A DNA stretch of 13,755 nt from an uncultured Oscillospiraceae bacterium (GCA_947628975.1 CANRBW010000024.1:1-13755); one strand, 5' to 3'. Shown: positions 6,330 to 13,165, counted from the stretch's first letter. Program-made: numbers and translations. The notes: generated from the letters alone by a model not told the origin.

Positions 6330-6734
6330 TTACACGCGGCGCCGCTTGGGGGGGCGGCAGCCGTTGTGGGGGATGGGGGTCACGTCCTTGATCAGGGTGA
6401 CCTCCAGGCCCACGGCCTGCAGAGCCCGGATGGCGGCCTCGCGGCCCTGGCCGGGACCCTTGACGAAGACCTCCACGGTCTTCAGGCCGTGCTCCATGGC
6501 GGCCTTGGCGGCGGTCTCCGCGGCGGTCTGGGCGGCGAAGGGGGTGGACTTCCGGGAGCCCCGGAACCCCATCTCGCCGGAGGACGCCCAGGAGATGGCG
6601 TTGCCCTGGGGGTCGGTCACGGTGACCATGGTGTTGTTGAAGGAAGAGCGGATATGCACAGCGCCCTTCTCGATGTTCTTGCGCTCGCGGCGGCGGCGCG
6701 TGGTCTTCTTGCCCTTGGTGTTGGTAGCAGCCAT
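6330..6734 (-). CDS. rpsK: 30S ribosomal protein S11
   Basis: 134 residues. Conserved blocks: H-I-R-S-S-F-N-N-T-M-V-T-V-T-D, S-W-A-S-S-G-E-M-G-F-R-G-S-R-K-S-T-P-F-A-A-Q, G-P-G-Q-G-R-E-A-A-I-R-A-L and the C-terminal H-N-G-C-R-P-P-K-R-R-R-V. S11 forms the 30S platform with S7, next to the E-site mRNA. The Arg/Lys-rich N-terminal tail (residues 7-22) is usual for the Firmicutes protein. AAGGAGG lies 10 bases before the ATG; 15 bases separate it from rpsM. Confidence 0.99.
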   Translation of the reverse strand: MAATNTKGKKTTRRRRERKNIEKGAVHIRSSFNNTMVTVTDPQGNAISWASSGEMGFRGSRKSTPFAAQTAAETAAKAAMEHGLKTVEVFVKGPGQGREAAIRALQAVGLEVTLIKDVTPIPHNGCRPPKRRRV

Positions 6735-6749
6735 ATTCCTCTTCCCTCC

Positions 6750-7118
6750 TTACTTCTTCTTGTTGGCGACGGTGCGCTTGGGACCCTTCCGGGTCCGGGC
6801 GTTGGTCTTGGACCGCTGGCCCCGGACGGGCAGGCCCTTGCGGTGGCGGATGCCGCGGTAGCAGCCGATCTCGGTGAGGCGCTTGATGTCCAGCGCCACG
6901 TTCCGGCGCAGGTCGCCCTCCACGGTGTAGTCCCGGCTGATCTCCTCCCGGAGGGCAGCCTCCTGCTCCTCCGTCAGGTCCTTCACCCGGATGTCGGGGT
7001 CGATGCCTGTGGCGGCCAGGATCTTGTTGGCGCTGGTGCGCCCGATGCCAAAGATATAGGTCAAGCCGATCTCGATACGCTTGTCCCTGGGCAGGTCAAT
7101 GCCAGCAATACGAGCCAT
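6750..7118 (-). CDS. rpsM: 30S ribosomal protein S13
   Basis: 122 residues, normal length. It starts M-A-R-I-A-G-I-D-L-P-R-D-K-R and has the helix-two-turn-helix T-Y-I-F-G-I-G-R-T-S-A. The Y-R-G-I-R-H-R-K-G-L-P-V-R-G-Q-R-S-K-T-N-A-R-T-R-K-G block leads into a basic tail ending NKKK. S13 sits in the 30S head, bridges to L5 of the 50S and sends its tail towards the P-site tRNA. AAGGAGG is 11 bases before the ATG; it follows rpmJ by 18 bases. Confidence 0.99.
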   Translation of the reverse strand: MARIAGIDLPRDKRIEIGLTYIFGIGRTSANKILAATGIDPDIRVKDLTEEQEAALREEISRDYTVEGDLRRNVALDIKRLTEIGCYRGIRHRKGLPVRGQRSKTNARTRKGPKRTVANKKK

Positions 7119-7136
7119 ACTTTTCTGTCCCTCCTT

Positions 7137-7250
7137 TTAACCTTGTCTCTGCTTGTGCTTGGGGTTTTCGCAAATGACCATAACTTTGCCCTTGCGCTTG
7201 ATGATCTTGCACTTCTCGCACATGGGCTTCACAGACGGTCTGACTTTCAT
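7137..7250 (-). CDS. rpmJ: 50S ribosomal protein L36, zinc-binding type
   Basis: A 37-residue protein translated here directly from the minus strand: MKVRPSVKPM, then C-E-K-C-K-I-I-K-R-K-G-K-V-M-V-I-C-E-N-P-K-H-K-Q-R-Q-G. Cys11, Cys14, Cys27 and His32 form the zinc ribbon of C-plus L36. It binds 23S rRNA and is the smallest protein of the large subunit. The ATG at 7250 has AAGGAGG 6 bases upstream. Located between infA and rpsM, its standard place. Confidence 0.98.
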   Translation of the reverse strand: MKVRPSVKPMCEKCKIIKRKGKVMVICENPKHKQRQG

Positions 7251-7281
7251 GTTAAACCTCCTTATGAATGCCTTGATGGCC

Positions 7282-7315
7282 CCCGGCGGTCCGGGCAAGG
7301 CCGGGCCCCGCCGGG
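7282..7315 (-). promoter_or_regulatory. GC-rich intercistronic hairpin between infA and rpmJ
   Basis: A perfect 8-bp inverted repeat, CCCGGCGG (7282-7289) and CCGCCGGG (7308-7315), with an 18-base GC-rich loop that can partly pair internally (GGGC/GCCC). It fills most of the 81-base infA-rpmJ gap. No T-run follows on either strand, so it is not an intrinsic terminator. It could mark an RNA processing or stability site; role unknown. Confidence 0.4.
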
Positions 7316-7331
7316 TCGTTGACGGTTACGG

Positions 7332-7550
7332 TTACTTCGTTCTCCAGGTGATGCGCCCTCTGGTCACGTCGTAGGGCGACATTTGGACGGTGACCTTGTC
7401 CCCGGGCAGGATGCGGATGAAGTTCATCCTCAGCTTGCCGGAAATGTGGGCCAGGATGATGTGTCCGTTCCCGATGTCCACATGGAAGGTCGTATTGGGC
7501 AGGGCCTCGGTGACCACGCCCTCCACTTCGATCATATCATCTTTTGCCAA
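7332..7550 (-). CDS. infA: translation initiation factor IF-1
   Basis: 72 residues, exactly the family length. It has the IF-1 opening M-A-K-D-D-M-I-E-V-E-G-V-V, the OB-fold block H-I-I-L-A-H-I-S-G-K-L-R-M-N-F-I-R-I-L-P-G-D-K-V-T-V, and ends S-P-Y-D-V-T-R-G-R-I-T-W-R-T-K. IF-1 occupies the 30S A site during initiation with IF-2 and IF-3. The start codon is TTG (7548-7550), read as Met: AAGGAGG at 7560-7566 is 9 bases upstream, and the resulting N-terminus matches the family. The alternative ATG is five codons in and too far away. Its first 14 bases overlap the end of the KOW-domain gene. Confidence 0.98.
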   Translation of the reverse strand: MAKDDMIEVEGVVTEALPNTTFHVDIGNGHIILAHISGKLRMNFIRILPGDKVTVQMSPYDVTRGRITWRTK

Positions 7551-7836
7551 GTCTCATTTCCTCCTTGAAAGCGCCCAGCGCCCGTCTCAGCTCGCGGTTG
7601 GTGACCGGTTCTCCTCGCTGTAACTTCTGGGTGACTGGATGGGGAAACTCCCGCTGGGCGCCGGTGAGACAGGTCACATGGCCCAGCTTTTTCTCCTTGG
7701 GATGGGCGACCCGGCGGCCCTTGCCGTCGGCCAGGCGCAGCCGGTGGGTCTCCGGGTCCACTCCCGTGACCACGAAGAGTTTTCCCTTGTCCCGCCCGGC
7801 GGTGGCCTCCACGATCCAGCCGACGCGGTCAAACAT
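7537..7836 (-). CDS. KOW-domain RNA-binding protein (L14e-like)
   Basis: 99 residues from the ATG at 7836, which has GGGAG 6 bases upstream; the upstream extension to 7911 is out-of-frame map sequence. Residues 3-50 look like a KOW/SH3-like barrel (V-G-W-I-V-E-A-T-A-G-R-D-K-G-K, then V-V-T-G-V-D, R-L-R-L-A-D-G-K-x-R). A basic helix (about 80-99, N-R-E-L-R-R-A-L) follows. This small protein, usually annotated L14e-like KOW RNA-binding protein, is commonly encoded between map and infA in Firmicutes and is presumed to bind rRNA; its exact role is not established. It overlaps the map stop by 8 bases and the infA start by 14, so the three are translationally coupled, and the infA ribosome-binding site lies inside it. 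Confidence 0.88.
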   Translation of the reverse strand: MFDRVGWIVEATAGRDKGKLFVVTGVDPETHRLRLADGKGRRVAHPKEKKLGHVTCLTGAQREFPHPVTQKLQRGEPVTNRELRRALGAFKEEMRLGKR

Positions 7837-8599
7837 CGCCGTCTCCCGGATCGGTGAGGATCTCCGGCTCGCCCTCGGTGATGAGGATGGTGTTCTCGTA
7901 GTGGGCGGCAAGGCTCCTGTCCACCGTCACGGTGGTCCAGTTGCCGTCCAGGTTCTCCACGTGCCAATCCCCGGCGCACACCATGGGCTCCACGGCGATG
8001 ACCATTCCCGGCTGGAGCCGGGCGCCGTGCCCGGCGGGGCCGTAGTTGGGGACCTCCGGCGGCTCGTGCATCTGGCGGCCCACGCCGTGGCCCACAAAGT
8101 CCCGGACCACGCTGAAGCCAAAGCTCTCCACGTACTTCTGCACCGCCGCGCCGATGTCCCGGACCCGATTGCCCGGCCGGGCGTGGCGGATGCCCTCGAA
8201 GAAGCTCTGCCGGGTGACCTCCACCAGCTGCCTGGCCTGCTGGCTCACCGCGCCGCAGAGGAAGGTGCCGGCGCAGTCGCCGTGGAATCCGCCCACATAG
8301 GCCCCCACGTCCACCGAGATGATGTCCCCCTCCTTCAGCACCTGCTTGCGGCTGGGGATCCCGTGGATGACGCACTCGTTCACCGAGGCGCAGATGGAGG
8401 CGGGGAAGCCGTAGAGCCCCAGGAAGGAGGGCTTGGCGCCGTGGCCCTGGATGAAGCGCCGGACCTCCCGGTCGATCTCGAAGGTGCTCACCCCCGGCCG
8501 GACCAGCGATCCGGCCAGAGCCCGGGCCTGGGCCGTGATCCGGCCCGCCCGGCGCATCTTCTCGATCTCCTCCGGGGTCTTCAGCGAGATCATCTCCAT
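7829..8599 (-). CDS. map: type I methionine aminopeptidase
   Basis: 256 residues. It removes the initiator Met from nascent proteins at the ribosome. The five metal ligands are all present: Asp97 and Asp108 (S-V-D-V-G-A; H-G-D-C-A), His171 (F-V-G-H-G-V-G), Glu204 (A-V-E-P-M) and Glu235 (Y-E-N-T), with substrate-binding His79 (I-H-G-I-P). The numbering coincides with the E. coli enzyme. The frame is open upstream into adk, but homology starts with M-x-M-I-S-L-K-T-P-E-E-I. ATG at 8599 is used; the second ATG at 8593 is possible. The ribosome-binding site is weak and the adk stop is only 5 bases upstream, so translation is probably coupled to adk. Confidence 0.97.
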   Translation of the reverse strand: MEMISLKTPEEIEKMRRAGRITAQARALAGSLVRPGVSTFEIDREVRRFIQGHGAKPSFLGLYGFPASICASVNECVIHGIPSRKQVLKEGDIISVDVGAYVGGFHGDCAGTFLCGAVSQQARQLVEVTRQSFFEGIRHARPGNRVRDIGAAVQKYVESFGFSVVRDFVGHGVGRQMHEPPEVPNYGPAGHGARLQPGMVIAVEPMVCAGDWHVENLDGNWTTVTVDRSLAAHYENTILITEGEPEILTDPGDGDV

Positions 8600-8604
8600 C
8601 GCTC

Positions 8605-9237
8605 TTACAGGCCCAGGGCCTGACAGATGGCCTGGGTGGTGGCCTCGATGGTGGGCTGGTTGTCCACCAGTTTCAGCAGCCCCCTCGCCCCGTAGAACTC
8701 CTTCAGGGGCTCGGTCTGGGCGTGGAAGACCTCCAGGCGGCGCAGCACGGTCTCGGCGGTGTCGTCGGCCCGCTGGACCAGAGGTCCGCCGCACTGGTCG
8801 CACACGCCCTCCACCTTGGGGGGCGCGGCCTCCACATGGTAGGTGGCGCCGCACTTGGTGCAGGCCCGGCGGCCGGTCATCCGCTTGACGATCACCTCGT
8901 CGGAGACCTCGATGGAGACCACCTGGTCAAAGGTCACGCCCATGTCCTCCAGGGCCTGGGCCTGGGCCAGGGTGCGGGGCACCCCGTCCAGGATATAGCC
9001 CTTCTGGCAGTCGGGCTGGTCCAGCCGCTCCTTGACGATGCGCAGGATCACCTCGTCGGGGACCAGCTGGCCCGCGTCCATATAGGACTTGGCCTGGCGG
9101 CCGGTCTCGGTGCCGTCGGCAATGGCGGCGCGGAGGATGTTGCCGGTGGAGATGGTGGGGATGTCCAGGCGCTTGGCAAAGATGTCGGCCTGGGTGCCCT
9201 TTCCGGCGCCGGGGGCGCCCAAAAAGATCATTTTCAT
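8605..9237 (-). CDS. adk: adenylate kinase, zinc-LID type
   Basis: 210 residues from the ATG at 9237. It interconverts ATP + AMP and 2 ADP. P-loop G-A-P-G-A-G-K-G-T-Q at 7-16, AMP-binding segment around T-G-N-I-L-R (31-36), D-G-V-P-R-T (84-89), and a long LID with four cysteines (Cys126, 129, 146, 149) that would bind zinc, as in Gram-positive enzymes. Most family members have Phe where this has Val86. A GTG at 9246 is in frame but overlaps the likely AGAGG ribosome-binding site (9246-9250), so the ATG 8 bases beyond that site is chosen. It lies between secY and map, the standard spc-operon order. Confidence 0.97.
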   Translation of the reverse strand: MKMIFLGAPGAGKGTQADIFAKRLDIPTISTGNILRAAIADGTETGRQAKSYMDAGQLVPDEVILRIVKERLDQPDCQKGYILDGVPRTLAQAQALEDMGVTFDQVVSIEVSDEVIVKRMTGRRACTKCGATYHVEAAPPKVEGVCDQCGGPLVQRADDTAETVLRRLEVFHAQTEPLKEFYGARGLLKLVDNQPTIEATTQAICQALGL

Positions 9238-9251
9238 GCCCCGCACCTCTT

Positions 9252-10661
9252 TTACTCCAGGAAGCCCTTGTAGTGCCGCATGAGCATCTGGGCCTCCAGG
9301 GCCTTCACCGTCTCCAGCGCGACGCCCACCACGATGATGACCGACGTGCCGCCCAGAGACAGGGAGCGGCTGCCGATGATGTTGCCGGTGATGATGGGCA
9401 GGATGGCGATGACCGCCAGGTAGAGCGCGCCGAACATGGTGATCTTGCTCAGGACCTTCCGCAGGAAGTCGGCGGTGGGCCGGCCCGGACGGAAGCCGGG
9501 GACGAAGCCGCCGTTGTTCTTCAGGTTGTTGGCCACCTCCACGGGGTTGAACTGGACCGAGGCGTAGAAGTAGCTGAAGCCCACGATGAGCAGGAAGTAG
9601 ACCACGCAGTAGAGCACGCCGTTGGAGTCAAACACCCGCATGAAGGCCCCGCCGAACCCGCCGCTCTGGGCGGAGACCCCGGCAAAGCCGGCGATGGTGG
9701 CGGGCAGGGAGGCGATGGACTGGGCGAAGATGATGGGCAGAACGCCGGACATATTCACCTTCATGGGCAGATTGGTGGACTGGCCGCCGTACATCTTGCG
9801 GCCCACCACGCGCTTGGAGTACTGCACGGGAATGCGGCGCTCGGAATTGGTGATGAAGACGATGAAGATGACCAGGGCCAGCATCCCGATGAGGAACAGG
9901 GGGATGAAGACCGGGTGCATGGCGCTGTCCACATAGCTCTGAGCCTGGGCGGCGGCGTTGGGATAGCCCAGGTTGGTGTAGGTCGTGGTCATCTGGGTCA
10001 AAAGGGCGTCCTGGCCCACGCTGCGGACCTCGTTCCAGCGGCTGACGCCGGTGATCATGCTGGAGATCATGCTGGGCACCCGGGCCACGATGCCGGCGAA
10101 CAGGATCATGGAGATGCCGTTGCCGATGCCGAACTCGGTGATCTGCTCCCCCAGCCACATCAGGAAGGCGGAGCCGGCGGTGAAGGCCGTCACGATGATG
10201 ATCCCGGTGAGCCACACGGGCATACCCCCGGCGGGGTTCAGCAGGCCCCAGCTACGGATCAGGGTGAAGTACCCAAAGCCCTGGAGGATGGCGATGCCCA
10301 CGGTGGTGTACCGGGTGATGGCCGCGATCTTCTTGCGGCCCTCCTCGCCGCCCTCCTTCTGCATCCGCTCCAGGGCGGGGATGGCGATGCACAGCAGCTC
10401 GATGATGATGGAGCTGTTGATATAGGGCTGGATGGAGAGGGCGAATATCGTCGCCTGGGCAAAGGCGTCGCCGCTCATGGCGTTGAGCAGGCCGAAGATG
10501 GTGCCCGACTGGCGGGACAGCTCCCCGGCCAGGGCGTCGGAGTCGATGAAGGGCACGGGGATGACCGCGCCCAGGCGGAAGATGAGCAGCGCGAACAGGG
10601 TGAACAGCAGCTTCTTGCGCAGCTCCTCGATCTTCCAGGCGTTACGGATCGTGGTGATCAA
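9252..10661 (-). CDS. secY: protein translocase channel subunit SecY
   Basis: 469 residues, ten predicted membrane helices; forms the Sec channel with SecE/SecG and is driven by SecA or the ribosome. Hallmarks: plug and pore region, N-G-I-S-M-I-L-F-A-G (181-190), R-R-I-P-V-Q-Y-S-K-R (275-284), F-N-P-V-E-V-A-N-N-L-K and G-x-R-P-G-R-P-T. About 40 residues longer than typical Firmicutes SecY; the excess lies in the external loop between helices 5 and 6 (about 200-250). The start is TTG at 10661: GAGGTGA at 10668-10674 is 6 bases upstream and the rplO stop is 1 base away, so the two genes are coupled. The next methionines are deep in the protein. Confidence 0.98.
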   Translation of the reverse strand: MITTIRNAWKIEELRKKLLFTLFALLIFRLGAVIPVPFIDSDALAGELSRQSGTIFGLLNAMSGDAFAQATIFALSIQPYINSSIIIELLCIAIPALERMQKEGGEEGRKKIAAITRYTTVGIAILQGFGYFTLIRSWGLLNPAGGMPVWLTGIIIVTAFTAGSAFLMWLGEQITEFGIGNGISMILFAGIVARVPSMISSMITGVSRWNEVRSVGQDALLTQMTTTYTNLGYPNAAAQAQSYVDSAMHPVFIPLFLIGMLALVIFIVFITNSERRIPVQYSKRVVGRKMYGGQSTNLPMKVNMSGVLPIIFAQSIASLPATIAGFAGVSAQSGGFGGAFMRVFDSNGVLYCVVYFLLIVGFSYFYASVQFNPVEVANNLKNNGGFVPGFRPGRPTADFLRKVLSKITMFGALYLAVIAILPIITGNIIGSRSLSLGGTSVIIVVGVALETVKALEAQMLMRHYKGFLE

Positions 10662-10662
10662 T

Positions 10663-11103
10663 TCAAATCACCTCAGCCTTTCCCCCTGCCGCTTCGATCT
10701 TCTCCTTGGCGGAGGCGGAGAAGGCGGTGGCCCGGACGGTCAGCTTCTTGGAGAGCGTTCCGTTGCCCAGGACCTTCACGCCGTACTCGCACTTGGAGAG
10801 GATCCCCTTGTCCAGCAGGTCGCAGACATTGACGGTGGCACCGTCGTCAAACTTGTTCAGGCTGGCCACGTTGATGGCCTCAAGAGGCTTGGCGAAAATG
10901 TTGTTGAAGCCCCGCTTGGGCACCCGGCGGGCCAGGGGCATCTGGCCGCCCTCAAAGCCCACGCGCACGCCGCCGCCGGAGCGGGCCCACTGGCCCTTGT
11001 GCCCCCGGCCGGCGGTCTTGCCGTTGCCGGAGCCCGGCCCCCGACCCTTGCGCTTCCCCACCTGGGTGGAGCCGGGGGCGGGAGAGAGATCATGCAGATT
11101 CAT
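10663..11103 (-). CDS. rplO: 50S ribosomal protein L15
   Basis: 146 residues. It has the extended basic Gly-rich N-terminus typical of L15 (M-N-L-H-D-L-S-P-A-P-G-S; G-K-R-K-G-R-G-P-G-S-G-N-G-K-T-A-G-R-G-H-K-G), then G-F-E-G-G-Q-M-P-L-x-R-R-x-P-K-R-G-F-N-N. The folded C-terminal part ends with A-S-A-K-E-K-I-E-A-A-G-G. L15 penetrates 23S rRNA late in 50S assembly. AAGGAGG is 7 bases before the ATG. Its stop is 1 base before the secY start, and its last codons hold the secY ribosome-binding site. Confidence 0.99.
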   Translation of the reverse strand: MNLHDLSPAPGSTQVGKRKGRGPGSGNGKTAGRGHKGQWARSGGGVRVGFEGGQMPLARRVPKRGFNNIFAKPLEAINVASLNKFDDGATVNVCDLLDKGILSKCEYGVKVLGNGTLSKKLTVRATAFSASAKEKIEAAGGKAEVI

Positions 11104-11115
11104 TGTTGCGCCTCC

Positions 11116-11298
11116 TTACTTTTCCTCGGTGACCTCAAGGAGGTAACCGATCAGGGCGATCTTGCCGCGGGTGGCGGCGTTGTCGGGCTGCACGGTGGCG
11201 TCCCCGATCTTCCGCAGGCCCAGGGCCGCGGCGGTGTCCTTGTGCTTCTGGAGCCGACCGTTCAGGCTCTTGACCAGCTTGACATTCAACTTAGCCAT
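11116..11298 (-). CDS. rpmD: 50S ribosomal protein L30
   Basis: 60 residues, normal for bacterial L30. It has the L-V-K-S-L-N-G-R-L-Q-K-H-K-D-T-A-A-A-L-G-L-R-K-I family block; the C-terminal strand is I-G-Y-L-L-E-V. It binds 23S rRNA on the large-subunit surface. The usual L30 opening (K-L-x-V-x-L-V-K-S) is kept. GGGAGG lies 9 bases before the ATG. Located between rpsE and rplO, as expected. Confidence 0.98.
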   Translation of the reverse strand: MAKLNVKLVKSLNGRLQKHKDTAAALGLRKIGDATVQPDNAATRGKIALIGYLLEVTEEK

Positions 11299-11313
11299 CT
11301 GTCGGTCCCTCCC

Positions 11314-11814
11314 TTACCCTAAAATTTCTTCCACGCTCTTGCCCCGCAGCTTGGCGACCTCCTCCGGGCCACGGAGGGACTTCAGCCCCTCGAAGGTGGC
11401 GGAGACCACGTTCTGCGGATTGTTAGAGCGCAGGCACTTGGCGCGGATGTCCCGGATCCCGGCGGCCTCCATCACCGCGCGGACCGGGCCGCCGGCGATG
11501 ATGCCGGTGCCGGGGGCGGCGGGCTTGAGAAGGACGCGGCCGGCGCCGAACTCCCCGATGACCTCGTGGGGGATGGTGGTGCCGGACAGGGTGACGGTGC
11601 AGAGGTTCTTCTTGGCGTCCTCGATGCCCTTGCGGATCGCCTCGGGGACCTCGGCGGCCTTGCCGGTGCCGAAGCCCACGCGACCCTTCTCGTCCCCGAT
11701 GACCATGAGGGCGGTGAACTTGGCCACGCGGCCGCCCTTGACGGTCTTGGAAACGCGGTTCAGGTAGACCAGCTTCTCGCTGAACTCGCTCTGCTCTTTT
11801 TCAAATTTAGGCAT
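11314..11814 (-). CDS. rpsE: 30S ribosomal protein S5
   Basis: 166 residues. The N-terminal double-stranded-RNA-binding-like domain carries L-N-R-V-S-K-T-V-K-G-G-R and V-G-F-G-T-G-K-A-A-E-V-P-E-A-I-R-K; the C-terminal half carries G-x-G-I-I-A-G-G-P-V-R-A-V-M-E and the S-N-N-P-Q-N-V-V block. S5 acts at the mRNA entry channel and in decoding accuracy; the V-K-G-G-R loop is where spectinomycin resistance mutations fall in other species and looks wild type. AAGGAGAGG precedes the ATG at 11814. Confidence 0.99.
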   Translation of the reverse strand: MPKFEKEQSEFSEKLVYLNRVSKTVKGGRVAKFTALMVIGDEKGRVGFGTGKAAEVPEAIRKGIEDAKKNLCTVTLSGTTIPHEVIGEFGAGRVLLKPAAPGTGIIAGGPVRAVMEAAGIRDIRAKCLRSNNPQNVVSATFEGLKSLRGPEEVAKLRGKSVEEILG

Positions 11815-11831
11815 GGTTCTTCCCCCTCTCC

Positions 11832-12188
11832 TTAAAACTCCAGGCCGCCCTCGCGGGCGCCCTCGGCCAGAGCCTTGACCCGGCCGTGGTAGACGTAGCC
11901 GCCCCGGTCAAAGACCACGGTGCTGACGCCCTTTTCCTTGGCCCGCTGGGCCACGGTCTGGCCCACCTTCTTGGCGGCCTCGCAGTTGGAGCCGGGGCCG
12001 AAGCCCTTCTCCAGAGAGGACGCGGAGACGATGGTCACGCCGTTGACGTCGTCGATGACCTGGGCGTAGATGTTGGCGTCGCTGCGGAACACATTCAGAC
12101 GCGGGCGCTCGGGGGTGCCGCTGATCTTGGCGCGGACCCGCTTGTGGCGGCGCAGCCGCTGAGCGTTGGTATCGATCTTCTTGATCAT
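11832..12188 (-). CDS. rplR: 50S ribosomal protein L18
   Basis: 118 residues, normal length. The basic N-terminal arm (R-L-R-R-H-K-R-V-R-A-K-I-S-G-T) leads to P-E-R-P-R-L-N-V-F-R-S-x-x-N-I-Y-A-Q-V-I-D-D, then V-V-F-D-R-G-G-Y-x-Y-H-G-R-V-K-A-L-A-E-G-A-R-E-G-G-L-E-F. L18 binds 5S rRNA and docks it in the central protuberance with L5. AAGGAGG lies 10 bases before the ATG; 15 bases separate it from rplF. Confidence 0.99.
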   Translation of the reverse strand: MIKKIDTNAQRLRRHKRVRAKISGTPERPRLNVFRSDANIYAQVIDDVNGVTIVSASSLEKGFGPGSNCEAAKKVGQTVAQRAKEKGVSTVVFDRGGYVYHGRVKALAEGAREGGLEF

Positions 12189-12203
12189 GGTTCAGGCACC
12201 TCC

Positions 12204-12752
12204 TTACTTCTTCTTCACGCCGGTCTTGCCTTCCTTACGGCGAATGACCTCGTCAGCGTATTTGATCCCCTTGCCCTTGTAGGGCTCGGGCGGACGTTTC
12301 TCGCGGATCTCGGCGGCGAACTGACCCACACGCTGTTTGTCAGCGCCGCTGACGACGATCTGGTTGGGAGTGGGGGTCGCCAGGGTGATCCCCTCGGGGG
12401 CCTCCATGGTCACCTGGTGGGAATAGCCCAGGTTCATGACCAGCTTGCCGCCCTCCATGGCCACGCGGTAGCCCACGCCGTTGACCTCCAAGGTCTTCTG
12501 GAAGCCCTCGGTCACGCCCACCACCATGTTGTGCAGCAGGGTGCGGGTCAGGCCGTGGAGACTGCGGCTCTCCTTGAGATCGTTGGGGCGGGTGACGTGG
12601 ATCGCCGCGCCCTCTTGTTGGATGGTGAGCACGGGGCTCAGGTCCTGCTCCAGGGTCCCCTTGGGGCCCTTGACGGTGACGTGGTTCCCCTCACCCACTT
12701 TGACTTCGACGCCCGCGGGGAGGTCGATAGGCATTCTTCCGATTCTAGACAT
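12204..12752 (-). CDS. rplF: 50S ribosomal protein L6
   Basis: 182 residues, normal length. Two tandem copies of the L6 fold: the first opens M-S-R-I-G-R-M-P-I-D-L-P-A-G-V; the second contains L-E-V-N-G-V-G-Y-R-V. The signature R-x-P-P-E-P-Y-K-G-K-G-I-K-Y comes near the end, then a Lys-rich tail. L6 binds 23S rRNA near the sarcin-ricin loop and factor site. AAGGGGG is 8 bases before the ATG, 14 bases after the rpsH stop. Confidence 0.99.
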   Translation of the reverse strand: MSRIGRMPIDLPAGVEVKVGEGNHVTVKGPKGTLEQDLSPVLTIQQEGAAIHVTRPNDLKESRSLHGLTRTLLHNMVVGVTEGFQKTLEVNGVGYRVAMEGGKLVMNLGYSHQVTMEAPEGITLATPTPNQIVVSGADKQRVGQFAAEIREKRPPEPYKGKGIKYADEVIRRKEGKTGVKKK

Positions 12753-12766
12753 GCGCTTCTACCCCC

Positions 12767-13165
12767 TTACCAAACGAACGCCAGGACTTCACCGCCGACG
12801 TGGGCCGCCCGCGCGGCCTTGTCGGTCATGACGCCCTTGGACGTGGAGATGATGGCGATCCCCAGCCCGCGGATGACCCGGGGCAGCTCGTCGGCGCCGG
12901 CGTAGACCCGGAGACCGGGCTTGCTGACGCGGCGGAGATTGGTGATGGCCTTCTCCTTGTTTGCGTTGTACTTCAGGGTGATGTGGATCACACCCTGGGT
13001 CCCGTCCTCGGACAACTGGTAATTCTTGATATACCCTTCGTCCAGGAGGATCTGCGCGATGGCCTTCTTCATGTTGCTGGCTGGCACGTCCACCGTTTCA
13101 TGCCCGGCATTGGACGCGTTGCGGATCCGGGTCAGCATATCCGCAATAGGGTCTGTGATCTGCAT
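12767..13165 (-). CDS. rpsH: 30S ribosomal protein S8
   Basis: 132 residues from the ATG at 13165, which has AGGAGG 7 bases upstream; the in-frame extension to 13213 is non-homologous and runs through the structured leader. It opens M-Q-I-T-D-P-I-A-D-M-L-T-R-I-R-N-A, and the C-terminal domain ends R-G-L-G-I-A-I-I-S-T-S-K-G-V-M-T-D-x-x-A-R then G-G-E-V-L-A-F-V-W. S8 binds helix 21 of 16S rRNA and is a primary assembly protein; in E. coli it represses the spc operon by binding its mRNA. Here an unusually long, structured gap precedes it, a candidate regulatory site. Confidence 0.99.
   Translation of the reverse strand: MQITDPIADMLTRIRNASNAGHETVDVPASNMKKAIAQILLDEGYIKNYQLSEDGTQGVIHITLKYNANKEKAITNLRRVSKPGLRVYAGADELPRVIRGLGIAIISTSKGVMTDKAARAAHVGGEVLAFVW

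Noticed and set aside
8600..8854. N-terminal extension of map into adk
   Set aside because: Arg/Pro/Gly-rich translation of out-of-frame adk; methionine aminopeptidase homology begins at the ATG at 8599.
9238..9246. GTG start for adk giving an MRG extension
   Set aside because: The GTG overlaps the probable ribosome-binding site, and the ATG at 9237 is correctly spaced and gives the usual N-terminus.
9273..10832. 519-codon plus-strand open frame opposite secY
   Set aside because: Asp/Gly/His-rich antisense shadow; secY is unmistakable on the other strand.
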